Made by a program: the position numbers and the translations under genes. Of a stretch of 64,000 nt of DNA, positions 32,604 through 42,400 are shown piece by piece. This DNA comes from Rugalucina vietnamica (lineage: Eukaryota > Mollusca > Bivalvia > Lucinida > Lucinidae): NCBI GenBank assembly GCA_964017185.1, contig OZ024876.1, forward strand, positions 15,563,726 through 15,627,725, read 5' to 3'. Within the stretch, counting starts at the first letter, position 1. Every line of letters starts with the position of its first letter. The notes under the pieces are model-generated. The model worked only from the letters and a program-made list of their open reading frames with translations, was not told the DNA's origin and searched no databases.

Positions 32604-33877
32604 CAGACCTGGGTTAATCTTAATCATTAATCATGATTACTTTTATTTGATTGAAAATTTTTTCAATCGAAAATTATTCTGTAATCGTAGATTTTTGCGA
32701 TTAAAATTAATCTTATTCTTATTCGAATACTTTTCAAAAATGCCTGTAATCGTGATTGATTTTATGAATAAATTTCGATTAAATTCCAAGTTTGCTGAAA
32801 AAAAAAAAATCAGAAAAAAAAGAAAGTAAAAGAAAGAAAGTAAATAAATAAATGAATTAATATCTAAGATTATGCTCACAACAAGAATTCTGCGATTTTC
32901 AAGAATTTTTAATATATCAAATGGGAATTCTGATAAAGTAACAGGTCAGACTGTGCAGGATGCCATTATTTTTGGCTTTAATCTCTACATGAGAAATAAA
33001 AAACAACAAAAAAAAAACAACAACATATTTCTTTATGTCATGGGCACATAATAAAATAAAGTTATTCATGCATACTAGTCAACAAATTTGACATCATTAT
33101 ATTTTTTCTTTTCCCTTTTGGATATTTTTTTATGGAAATCTCCGGCATTTTCCATATCATTGCAAAAGTCTTCTTAGAACACTCATTTTTTGCTTACATT
33201 TCTTTGACCTCATCATGCCTTGAAACATAGAATTGACCTCATTCTAAATAGGTTTTGAAACCTATTGCAAAAGTCTAAACCTATTGTTACCTGGTTGTTA
33301 ACACCTTTACAGATTAACTAATAAACAGGTGTTATATGGTTTGTGTTGTCAAAACATCCTAGAACAAGTTAGTGACAATATACAAGGGATTAACAGAATC
33401 AATGTCTCTCTGTCTATAGAGAGACCATGACAGAATCAACAACTTTAAGAGTCATATTACAAAACTGATTTCAAAATTACTGCAACATTCAAATCAAGTA
33501 ACATTTTTTTTGTCCAATTTGGAGTTGTTAGCCAAATTATAAACACACACACACAGCATCATGAGACCTAAAATTATGTTTATGATTCACTGTTTTATAA
33601 AGACTACAATCTGAAGATAAAGTGTCCAATATATACCAAGAGGATTCCTACATGCCAACATAATATACAGTTAAATCATAACTGCGGAATTCAAGACTGG
33701 CTAGATTATAAATGCAAAACTAATCGATTGATTATTCGATTACTTTTGCAAATCAATTGTAATTGTAATCAATTACATTGTGGAAAAAATTATTTTCAAT
33801 CGTAATCGTTAATCGTAAGATTGAAAGTAATTGTAATCGTTAGTGATTAACTTTGAAAGTAATTGATAACAGGTCTG
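32604..33877. mobile_element. hAT-like MITE inserted in integrase
   Basis: The ends CAGACCTG (32604) and CAGGTCTG (33877) are inverted repeats extended by similar TTAATC-rich sequence. They are flanked by a perfect 8-bp duplication TCTTATTT at 32596-32603 and 33878-33885. The 1274-bp body is AT-rich with many AATCGTAATCG-like words and no transposase. An 8-bp duplication and CAG...CTG ends fit the hAT superfamily. Removing it together with one duplication copy leaves the integrase reading frame continuous, so the insertion postdates the LTR element. Confidence 0.9.
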
Positions 33878-33885
33878 TCTTATTT

Positions 33886-34784
33886 ACACCTAAATGGCCT
33901 GACATTGGAGTTTCATGGGCCAAGTTTAAGATTTCAGGGCGATAAACCCTAGGGATCACAATTTGGTGGTAAACAGTCCACTCATCTTCTGCTGAGACAT
34001 CTGGAGGACGCCATTTTTTCATTAATATGCCATTTTTGACATAATAGCAAACAGGGACCTGGGATATTTCTTTTTCATCTAAAGCCCTTTCAAATAAAGG
34101 CGAGATCTCAGAATCACTGTGTTGTTCTTTACAAAGCTGTGACCTTGACATCTGGTCATGACCTTGATCGTTTGACGTTGAGGGTGAAAGGTCATTTTCT
34201 GACCCCGACCTTGGATTGCTAGGGTCAGTCTGAATATCAGACTGACTAGGGGAAAGAGATGTTGAAATCTCTTTATTAAAGGACTGACCTATCAAAGTGT
34301 CAGTTAAATTTATGTCCTGCATCCCATCATATAATTTGGCTTTCTTAGCCATTGCCCTAGTAACAGCACAAGAAGGGTAAAGGTCAGGAATTTCCTGCTC
34401 AATGGGATCAGGCGGTTGATCAACACATGGTGTGCTGGTCAAAAGTGGGTTTACCACAACCTTATCTCCTGCCAAATCATTGCCTAACAGCAAATGAATA
34501 CCTTTAAAGGGTAAGGAAGGTCTAATACCTACAGCCACGGGACCTTTAACTAAGTCTGAGGACAAATAGATATTATGGAGCGGTACATTAACAAATCCAC
34601 ACTCTACGCCCTGGATAAGGACACTTGTCCCAGAAGAAGACTTCTCGGAAAATGGCAAGGTATCTGCCAAGATAAGGGATTGAGAAGCTCCGGTATCTCG
34701 TAAGATTTTGATAGGGGTAGACTGGGTAGAGTCACTGTTAAGTGACACAAAACCATCTGATAAGAATGGTTCATAAATCTCCAT
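33886..34784 (-). CDS. Protease and start of integrase zinc-binding domain
   Basis: The frame opens near MEIYEPFLSDGFVSL. The retropepsin active site is ILRDTGASQSLIL (D-T-G-A, near residue 31), with the partner flap/hydrophobic strand HLLLGNDLAG near residue 98. A Ser/Asp-rich spacer follows (residues 150-235), and then YRPEILNLAHETPMSGHLG, the paired His of the integrase HHCC zinc finger. The Cys pair is on the far side of the inserted MITE. The dimeric protease would cut the Gag-Pol polyprotein. The final residues of the open frame (beyond GVNKT) are MITE-encoded. Confidence 0.88.
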
Positions 34785-34805
34785 AATAGAATCCTCAGAG
34801 ACTGA

Positions 34806-35150
34806 CTATTTACAAGTTCTGGTCAGTATAGGGTTTTCTTCCTGGATACAAGACTGTGGTTTAGCCTTTAAGGAGGTGAGGCCTGTCGGTTTAGCACTAT
34901 CTATATTTTCTCTTTCTTTCTTTCGTTTCAGTGCCAAACATTCAGAAATAATGTGGCCAGTTTTCTTACAATAATTACAAATTGGCTGGGATAAGGGATT
35001 TTGTCCTTTGTTTTCACTAGAAAATTTGGGTTTTGGACTGGAATTGTCAGTTGGATTACTGGGATTGGCTTTGGGAGTATGGTTTTGACTGAGGGGTAAT
35101 TTGCTTTTATTGAGGGTTATATGGTTTCCTAGGATATGGCTTGTTGACAA
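34806..35150 (-). CDS. Gag nucleocapsid segment (CCHC zinc knuckle)
   Basis: A Ser/Pro/Asn-rich stretch is followed by C-x2-C-x4-H-x4-C (CNYCKKTGHIISEC, about residues 58-71) and a basic tail (LKRKKERE). It binds the element RNA. Its frame is shifted relative to the upstream Gag frame, which overlaps it by 44 nt and ends at 35107. Either an indel or a programmed frameshift; an indel near 35110-35140 is simplest. Confidence 0.82.
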   Translation of the reverse strand: MSTSHILGNHITLNKSKLPLSQNHTPKANPSNPTDNSSPKPKFSSENKGQNPLSQPICNYCKKTGHIISECLALKRKKERENIDSAKPTGLTSLKAKPQSCIQEENPILTRTCK

Positions 35151-36339
35151 ATGAAGCCTTATGAGTCAAAGCATAGTCATCAGCTAAACGTGCTGCTGTT
35201 TCCAAGTTTTCAACTTCTCTTTCGTTCAAGAAAGCCTTAACATCAGAATTTATGCACCGTTTGAATTCTTCAACAAGCATGAGCTGCCTTAGCTTTGCAT
35301 GATCAGAACCTACTTTCTTTGAAGAACACCATCTATCAAATAGTTGCTCTTTTGTTCTAGCAAACTCAACATGAGTCTGGTCATGTTCTTTTCTACAGTC
35401 TCTAAATTTCTGCCTGTATGCCTCAGGGACCAGCTCATAAGCCTTAAGAATAAATTCCTTTACTGTATCATAATCTGAGCTTTGCTCAAGAGAAAGCTGA
35501 GTGTAAATTTCTCGAGCTTTACCAATTACAACACTTTGCAAAAGCAAGGTCCAATGCTCTTTTGGCCATTTCAAGTTTTCTGCTACCTTCTCAAAATGTA
35601 GAAAATATTTATCAACCTCTTTTTCTTGAAATGGAGGAACGAGTCGGATATGTTTTGTTACATCAAATATTTTGCTTGTGTCTGAAGATAAAGATTTTGA
35701 TTTTGATTTTTCATTAAATTCAATTTCTTTGATTCTTAACTGAAATAGCCTTTCTCTTTCTTTTTCTTCATTTTCAAATCTCAATTTTTCTTTTTCAATT
35801 TCGAGCCATTCTTCTCGTTCTAATTTTTCTTTTTCAATCCTTTCTTCTCTTTCTAATTTTTCTTTTTCTAACTCAATTTTTTCTCGTTCTTATTCTCTTT
35901 GTTTTTCCTTCTCTCGTTCTTCCATTTCTAACTTTTGTTTATGCATTCTTTCTTCCCGTTCTAAAGTTTCCAATCTTATTCTTTCTTCCCTTTCGGCCTT
36001 TTCTGCCCTTATTCTTTCATCCCGTTCTAAAGTTTCCAACCTTATTCTTTCTTCATACTCAAATTTTAGTTTTTCCATCTCAGTTTGTCTTTTGATTTCT
36101 AGTTCCCTCAACTGCAAGTCAGTCTGAGTGACTAGAATCTGAGAAGTAGCCGAGGAATCAAAAATTTCCTCGTCAACAAAAAACTGAATCAAAATGTTCT
36201 TAATTTCATGTTTTAACATGGAAGTTTTGATATTTGACAACCCATAATGATCAGCTATGTCTAAGAGGTCACTCTTTTTGGCCTTATCTAACAGCTCCTG
36301 AGAAGGCGCAGCAATAAAGTCACTTAGTTTGAATGACAT
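35107..36339 (-). CDS. Gag capsid/matrix region, with one in-frame stop
   Basis: ATG at 36339 starts MSFKLSDFIAAPSQELLDKA, a SAP-like helical start, followed by a long Glu/Arg/Lys coiled coil (RLETLEREERMHKQKLEMEE) built from repeats of one codon pattern. TAA at 35890-35892 interrupts it; the same frame continues for 35 codons and then into the capsid-like region (VPPFQEKEVDKYFLHFEKVA, WTLLLQSVVIGKAREIY, YELVPEAYRQKFRD, HVEFARTKEQLFDRWCSS), the retrotransposon-gag helical fold. The stop changes a GAA-like codon and probably inactivates this copy. Gag would assemble the cytoplasmic particle. Confidence 0.85.
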
Positions 36340-36428
36340 GGTTGCTTTTTGCTGGCTTTAGCTATTTAAACAGCAAACAGTGAAGATACTTTAGAATTTT
36401 AAATAAATTTGGTGCACAAGAAATTTCA

Positions 36429-36446
36429 ATCCCGGACGAGCCCCCA
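36429..36446 (-). promoter_or_regulatory. primer-binding site for tRNA-Pro
   Basis: Minus strand TGGGGGCTCGTCCGGGAT, 18 nt, lies 4 nt inside the 5' LTR. It is the well-known complement of the 3' end of proline tRNA and fixes the orientation of the element. Confidence 0.92.
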
Positions 36447-36450
36447 ATTC

Positions 36451-37257
36451 TGTTACGTGCCAGGCGTAACTAGAAGATTAAGGAAACCAACAAGTTGGTT
36501 AGCCAGCAACAAGCTTTGTTTAAAATTTAACAAATTTATTTAGAAGTGATTTAACCAGTAATTACATGTGAAACAATCAAAAGCATATATACAATCAAAC
36601 AAAAATGAATGTACAATACCTTTCAAGATGTTAATTCCCTTAAAGAATGTCTGAATGTCCCTCAGAATTTTTTAACACAAGTCTGTATCAGTTTCTGATC
36701 CCAAGAATGAAAGTTTGTTTCAAAATAGCACTATGTCCCAATCCAGAATCGAATATCACAAAGTAATCCAAGAATAAGTTTAAATTCCAGTAAAATAGAT
36801 TTTGACTTCTTAATAGTAACAGTACCCAAAGATTGTCCTTATGAAAATTTGTAGCCCTTATATAGCACTGAGGAACATTCAGGATTCTTCAAGCAAATTC
36901 TATGATATCATATACTAAAAATAACAAGTTGTTTACCAAAATTTAATGTTTTGGAATATTCTAGAGAGGCCATTATCCTTCCAGAAAATTCCACAATATT
37001 CTTTTGACATAAAAAAAAGATTTTTCTAGAAGATTCTACATCTTTGGTTCTTCCAGATTTTTCCGGACTTTTCCGTCAAAGAACAATTTGAAATTTCGAG
37101 AAAATTCTGAAGTAAACAACCTGTTTATGTCCAATATCTGGGACACTAAAAGTAAATAATTGCTAAGGACAACAAGTAAACATCCTGGGCATACTCCCTT
37201 GGGAAGTTTACCAGTACTGAATGCACATCTTTCAACAAGTAACTGTCATACATAACA
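36451..37257 (-). repeat. 5' LTR
   Basis: 807 bp, nearly identical to 29096-29924 apart from a 22-bp deletion. It should hold the element promoter; no TATA box is claimed. Confidence 0.93.
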
Positions 37258-37765
37258 AAAAGACGAGTGGAAATTAAAATGAATTTAATCAAAGTGAAAA
37301 TTAAATAATGACAAAATTCTGTTAAAATGAAATGCTTCAGATTACAACTATTTCTTAAGAATTGCTACAAAATTCTAAGTCTTTAGAATTACCAAATTAT
37401 TTAAGAAGAAATCAACTTAAAGCTTGATCAGACTGCTGTGCAACTATGGGTCCTTACAAACCGTAACCAGCCTGCACTGGTAAGGTCCCTCTTCGTCTTC
37501 CTACCGACTTCAATACAAATGATGATACTTTAAACAGAACGCATTTAAAGTTTAAAAGGTGCCAAAGAAAGTTGTCTCTGTCTCTTTGATCTTCTTGGTT
37601 TCAAAATTTGTGAAATCTCCACAGTAGAATACAAAACGGCACGTTCTTTATATCAAAGAAACATATTTTAAGTGTCTAGAGAAACCAAAATGATAAAAAT
37701 GCAATGAAATGACAATTATTTCCAAAGAACCTGAAAGCTGTCCTGGCTCAAGGGAAACAAACATG
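37258..37765. other. non-coding
   Basis: About 0.5 kb of AT-rich sequence between the two LTR elements. No feature is recognised. Confidence 0.5.
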
Positions 37766-37967
37766 TGTAACGAACAGCCGAGCCAAGCCACAGAAACCCC
37801 GTCGGTGGAAAAGCATGCTCATCCACCAAGGGTGGTTTACTGCGCTATATACCTAACACTTACTCTAATCACAAAGTTTCGAGTTTCTAATTTGCATATT
37901 ACTACCCGCTAATATGTCGCTAATACGTTGCACCAACGTATTCTACAAGGGAGACTATCCCGTTACA
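37766..37967 (-). repeat. TRIM 3' LTR
   Basis: 202 bp; matches the right LTR apart from a few substitutions (for example AACAGCCGAG against AACGGCCGAG) and the inserted MITE. Confidence 0.88.
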
Positions 37968-38052
37968 TTACTTCCCCCTCCGAGAAGACTCGCCCCGAGT
38001 CTTGGCCTGGGGACTACATGGGTAAGGCAACTCCGTTCTGGCAGTTGTCATC

Positions 38053-38070
38053 ATCCCACCGCTGCCACCA
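38053..38070 (-). promoter_or_regulatory. primer-binding site for tRNA-Leu
   Basis: Minus strand TGGTGGCAGCGGTGGGAT, two bases from the LTR, complements the 3' end of a leucine tRNA (…ATCCCACCGCTGCCA plus CCA). The tRNA identity is from memory of tRNA-Leu(AAG). Confidence 0.75.
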
Positions 38071-38210
38071 AATGTAACGAACGGCCGAGCCAAGCCACAG
38101 AAACTCCGTGGGTGGAAAAGCATGCTCATCCACCAAGGGTGGTTTACTGCGCTATATACCTAACACTTACTCTAATCACAAAGTTTCGAGTTTCTAATTT
38201 GCATATTACT

Positions 38211-38951
38211 CCCAGGGGGGGTACTCTGAAATTTTCTGTATACATAGGCGAGGCTGACTTTTTTGGGGTCAAAATTTTGAATTTCCGTATTTTTTTGGGT
38301 TTTCAGAAAAACTAGTTATTTTTTAGGGTAGTGAGCTTTTTATGGATATTTTTTAGGGGTCATGCCTTTTCTGAATTATTTTTTTGGGGTCATCTATAAT
38401 TCTAAGTAATTTTTTGGGTTTTGCACATTTCTTGGGAAATCTCTTTATTTCTATACTAGGATAAGAGTGGCTTACATTTATGTCTTACAAGGCCTTAAGA
38501 TTCAATTTTGTTTGCGACTATGCCTTGGTCTCGGTGAAATTTTGGAAGCTTGACCATGATGATGTTGTTCGGATTGCAAATCAAATGGAATCAAAACCAT
38601 CATTAAGACTTACACTTTGAAAATCTTTAAATTTTATCCAACTTGGTATTTACTTCCTAGTTCCTACTAACTGTATTGTGACGTGTTCTGTTGGTTGGTT
38701 GATTTGGGATTTAACGTCCCACCAACAGCTTAGATCATATGGATGTGATAAAATTTCATCAATAGGCATAAAAAAGATGAATACGTAATTTTTTGGGGTA
38801 AGCTGAAAGTTCAAGTATTTTTTTGGGTATGCCTGATAGGACTGGTATTTTTTGGGGTGGTCAGCAAATCTCAGTAATTTTTTGGGTTTGGGGGTAGAAG
38901 CTGGGGCCTCGCCTATGTATCCACAAAAAATGAGAGTACCCCCCCTGGGAT
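38211..38951. mobile_element. MITE with 8-bp duplication inside the TRIM LTR
   Basis: The ends CCCAGGGGGGGTACTCT and, inverted, CCCAGGGGGGGTACTCTC... extend to a shared ATACATAGGCGAGGC. The flanks are an exact ATATTACT duplication (38203-38210 and 38952-38959). The 741-bp body has repeated TTTTTTTGGGGT words, more than ten in one orientation, and no ORF. The 8-bp duplication suggests hAT or a similar superfamily. Confidence 0.88.
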
Positions 38952-39329
38952 ATTACTACCCGCTAATATGCCGCTAATACGTTGCACCAACGTATTCTAC
39001 AAAGGAGACTATCCCGTTACACCATGTCATGACCAAAAATTAACAAGTACTAGATTTTATAAAAAAAATAGTACCCATTCTAATGAAAAGATGAACAGTT
39101 TCAAGTTATGAAACCCTTCATCAATGCAAGATAAAATATTTAAAGCTGCGCAAATTGAAACTTATTTATTAATGGACATCTGTATACAAATAATGCGATT
39201 CACAAAATCAAAACTTTCACAAGAATATCACTATATACAATGTTACAGCATACAACCATAAAACAGTATAAAAAGTAAAAATAACCCGCCACAAAAGTAC
39301 TTTCCAGTGGAAGAAAGCTTTTCCAAGTT

Positions 39330-40225
39330 TTTTTAAAACAATTTTGTGACCGTCCTCTTGGCCACAACGGGGCAGGCGAACCGATGTAAATCCCAATCTT
39401 TTCTCTGCAGTCCACACTACATTAACGAGTTATTTGACAGCGCGAACACCGCTTAAGTTCCTCTCCTTTTCAGGTGGATGTCTACAGTTGGCACAAACGT
39501 CATTTACAGGAACAATGTTCACGTCGTCATCACCGTCAACCTCATTTTCGCCAGAGACATATACAGATACATCTTTATCTCAGCTTTCGCCAAATGTGTT
39601 CAGGAATTCTTGAAAGATTGCCTGCTCTGAAATGCCAAGATCAGATTATGACGCTTCGTCTTGTTTCTGGTTTTCCAGAGACACCGAGTCATTTTTTCAT
39701 ACCACATGTAGGACTGGTGTTTTCCAGTTCCTTTGGCTTTGCACTCAGAGCACTCTCAGATTCCTGTTCAGATGATCGTAGAACGGCTGTAATGCTCTGT
39801 TTGTCTTCTGGTGAAGCTAAACATGGTTTTCCACCTGATTTCTTTTCCAGAAAACGTGCATTTTTTCTCCTAGAACGAGCCACAGCAGAGGCAGGTTTCT
39901 CCTTCCGATGACGTTTTACTGGATTCACACTTTCCACGTTCGGTAAGCTCGCTGGTGTCCTTGGCTTTGTTGGGATTTGGCGGCAAACGTCCGGATTACA
40001 AGTGCAAATCCCTTCGATTTGTTTTTCTTGGATCTCTGTCCAGGACGTTGATGCATTCCAGAGCTTTAGGAATCACATTGGAAAGCGGTTTATCCGGCTC
40101 AAACATTGTTTTTCTCAAAAAACTTTTCGATGTTTGAAAAACTTGCATGCAGGTTTTCTGTCCACAAAAGCGAGAACTGTCCAAGTCAATGTCATCTTTA
40201 TTAAGGGGAGAGACGACATGGATTT
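39330..40225 (-). pseudogene. decayed MYND zinc-finger protein gene
   Basis: Read on the minus strand, coding-like sequence starts near 40220 (SRFCGQKTCMQVFQTSK, then FEPDKPLSNVIPKALECI), shifts frame (PVKRHRKEKPASAVARSRRK) and ends in a MYND-type zinc finger spread over three frames: VCANCRHPPEKE (39495), LKRCSRCQITR, a TAA in place of the usual Tyr, CSVDCREK, and DWDLHRFACP (39371). The order and spacing of Cys and His residues match MYND, a protein-interaction finger. At least three frameshifts and a stop are present and no intron is seen, so this is a pseudogene, possibly processed. The parent gene is not identified. Confidence 0.6.
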
Positions 40226-40349
40226 AATTAATTGAACACGTTAACCGAGTTGCTAGCTGAAAAGTAAATCTCTACGCATGCGCATTAATTTTCGGCCATT
40301 ACTTGTCAAAGATCGCAGCTATATATTAATTGGTCGTAAATTTGCAACA
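40226..40349. promoter_or_regulatory. candidate divergent promoter region
   Basis: A 124-bp gap separates the MYND-like sequence (minus) and the signal-peptide exon (plus). It contains ACGCATGCGCA at 40275-40285, which resembles an NRF-1 palindrome. The function is inferred from position only. Confidence 0.3.
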
Positions 40350-40413
40350 ATGAAGCCGATTTCAATCTTATTTTGTACATTCCTCAGCATAACGTTTTCA
40401 GGAATTGTTGCGC
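40350..40413 (+). CDS. host gene exon 1: signal peptide
   Basis: ATG at 40350 is followed by 21 codons, MKPISILFCTFLSITFSGIV plus Ala, then one base before a strong donor C|GTAAGTAAAT. One Lys, a hydrophobic core and small residues at the end make a standard ER signal peptide. Out of the exon the frame stops at once (TAA in the donor), as expected of a real exon end. The phase-1 end fits the phase-1 acceptor of the Ig-like exon at 47270. The gene is therefore likely a secreted or membrane Ig-domain protein; further exons are not identified in the window. Confidence 0.65.
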
Positions 40414-41454
40414 GTAAGTAAATCAGCGACACTTTCCAACATTTAATGGATTGATTAGCCCAAATGTCCCCTCCCACTTGCCCGACCTTGACGCATCAAA
40501 AAATCAGCTGACAGATGTTGACAGTAGGAAATATTGGATTTTTTTTCTTTCGCAGGATTGATGTAAAATTAATTTGACTCTCATCTAATACAAAGTACAC
40601 CAAATCACTTGAATGTTGTTCCTTTCCTGACAGCTAAGCCATGTTCTCAGTGGGTGCTTATTTCGGTGTAAACTGGTTTTCACGAGATAAAGAAAAAACT
40701 GCACCACTTGGTGATTGTTTAAGTATGCAAATCAGTCACAGCAGAAGACCTCAGCCAGTTTCCCCGGTCAGTTTTTCGTAGATATTTTGATTATCGGTTA
40801 CAGAAAAACAATAGTTTTAACAAAGGCAGTGGCTAGAGATACGTCCCCGTATCCCTATTCAGTATAGGCTTAAGATATGCGCCTATATTCCTAGCCAATG
40901 CAGGCCAAAGATATGGCTCTGTACAATTAGCATTTCCTATAGAGATTGTCTAGTTGCACAGCCTTATTTTATAGAACCGGATTTTCTGTCTGACCAAACA
41001 AGTTTCTGTCTGACCATAAAAATAGGCGATTTCTCTAATACGTGTTCTCGACCCTCGAGAAGGATTGAGATCTGAAAGGCACTGAAAAGATTATCTAATT
41101 TAAGACCCCTTAAGCAATATAATCTTGATTAATATGTGCATGGCATGGGTACAAGTTGAATGGGTTACAATTATGGTGTTTGTTTGTTTTTTCTCTCTCC
41201 TTTCTTCTATCTCGAGTCACTAATAAGGCCTAAGAAACTGATTGTCTGGCATTGCCCTCACCAAAAGTCTCACATAATGGGTTGTTCAGTCGCCGTTTTT
41301 ATTGTATTTTACAATGTTTTTGTCAAAAGCTTAAACTTGTCAGATCACTTGCCTTGGGCCGTGCAAATCGGTAGATTTTAAGCTTAAAATCATGAAAAAC
41401 GAGAGGTTGTCATGCCCAATATCGATGCTTATTCACATCAAAATCAACCATAAT

Positions 41455-42400
41455 AATAATAATGACTTTATTTAAAGAGGAAGCTCAGTTGGACTAGTCC
41501 AATCTTCCCTGAGGTCCTCTATCAAAACAACACATACAAACAAATATATACAGACATATAAAATACAGAATCGAAAATTTAAACAACTTTTTACATTTTC
41601 CACACTGCAAGAGAGGGTTCCATACCTAAGGTATTAAATCTTCTTGACTTCTTTTCCAATCAAGATACCCATTTCTGAACTGGTGAAGAGATGATGCATT
41701 TCTGATATTGTCTGGAATTGAGTTCCATATCTTAGATCCTGAGTATGCAAGGCTGTTTCTGTACAGTTCAAAATTTGGTTTTGGAACATACAGAAGATTA
41801 TCTGATGTAGATCTCAGTGTTCTGTCATGCACTTCTCTTGAGAACTTAAAAATACTAGCTAAGTAGGGTGGAGTTAAGTTCTGCATGATTTTATACATCA
41901 ATATTGCTTTCTGGTACATTACTCTTTCATTTTAATTCAGCAAAAAGCTCAGCTGATGGAGTTTCTATTGGTTTATCTAAAATGGACCTTGCAGCTCGCT
42001 TTTGAAATTTGACGACTGTTTCCAAGAGTGTAGAATTAGCATTACCCCATATTGTACAGCAATAGTCCAGATGTGGGAGAATATAAGCATTATAAAAGAG
42101 CTTTCTTGTTGCTACATTTAGATATTGCTTAATCCTGTTTAAGAGGAAAAGTAATGAATTACATTTTTTCAAAGTTGACTCAACATGAGATGACCAGGTG
42201 AGGGAGTTATCTACATGAACACCTAGCAGTTTTTCTGTGTCAGATACCTGTATTGATCTCCTCTTATTTTCAGAGTTGGGGGATATTCCATTATTTGGTT
42301 TGCTATAATTTTAGTTGATAAGAACATGGCTTTAGATTTTGAGGTATTTTGTTTCATGTCATTATCATCACACCAATCAGAGAAGTTGTATTGTCGGAAA
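41455..42400 (-). pseudogene. 5'-truncated non-LTR retrotransposon (RT C-terminus)
   Basis: Minus-strand frames give KSKAMFLSTKI, SDTEKLLGVHVDNSLTWSSH, FYNAYILPHLDYCCTIWGNA, FQKRAARSIL, then (after a frame change near 41923) ILMYKIMQNLTPPYLAS and GSKIWNSIPDNIRN. These are the thumb and C-terminal blocks of a Jockey/CR1-like RT. The 3' end is marked by an ATT/AAT repeat tail at 41451-41463. The catalytic RT core is absent through 5' truncation. Confidence 0.8.

Larger units (their letters stand above)
29096..37257 (-). mobile_element. Ty3/gypsy-like LTR retrotransposon with INT before RT (Gmr1-like order)
   Basis: Two LTRs beginning TGTTACGTGCC and ending ATACATAACA flank, on the minus strand, a proline-tRNA primer site, Gag, protease, integrase, RT-RNase H and a polypurine tract. 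The LTRs differ by a 22-bp indel and a few substitutions, so insertion was recent. Putative target duplication is AAAA (short and A-rich, so weak). Integrase precedes RT, as in Ty1/copia, yet RT/RH sequence (YIDD, DASDVGAG, RHIRGRDN) is Ty3/gypsy-like. This combination defines the Gmr1-like group. There is no env-like ORF between RNase H (stop 30072) and the polypurine tract. Lesions: an in-frame TAA in Gag, a Gag frameshift, and a MITE in integrase. Confidence 0.92.
37766..39021 (-). mobile_element. TRIM: miniature LTR element with no coding capacity
   Basis: Two ~200-bp LTRs (37766-37967, and 38073-38210 plus 38960-39021) begin TGTAACGAAC and end CCCGTTACA, separated by only 105 bp. A primer site matching a leucine tRNA next to the right LTR shows the element runs on the minus strand. 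Flanks ACATG and CCATG are a near-match 5-bp duplication. With no gag or pol it must use enzymes of another LTR element. Confidence 0.85.

Noticed and set aside
39474..39911. 145-codon plus-strand ORF
   Set aside because: It lies opposite the MYND-like sequence, whose Cys/His spacing is far better evidence for the minus strand.
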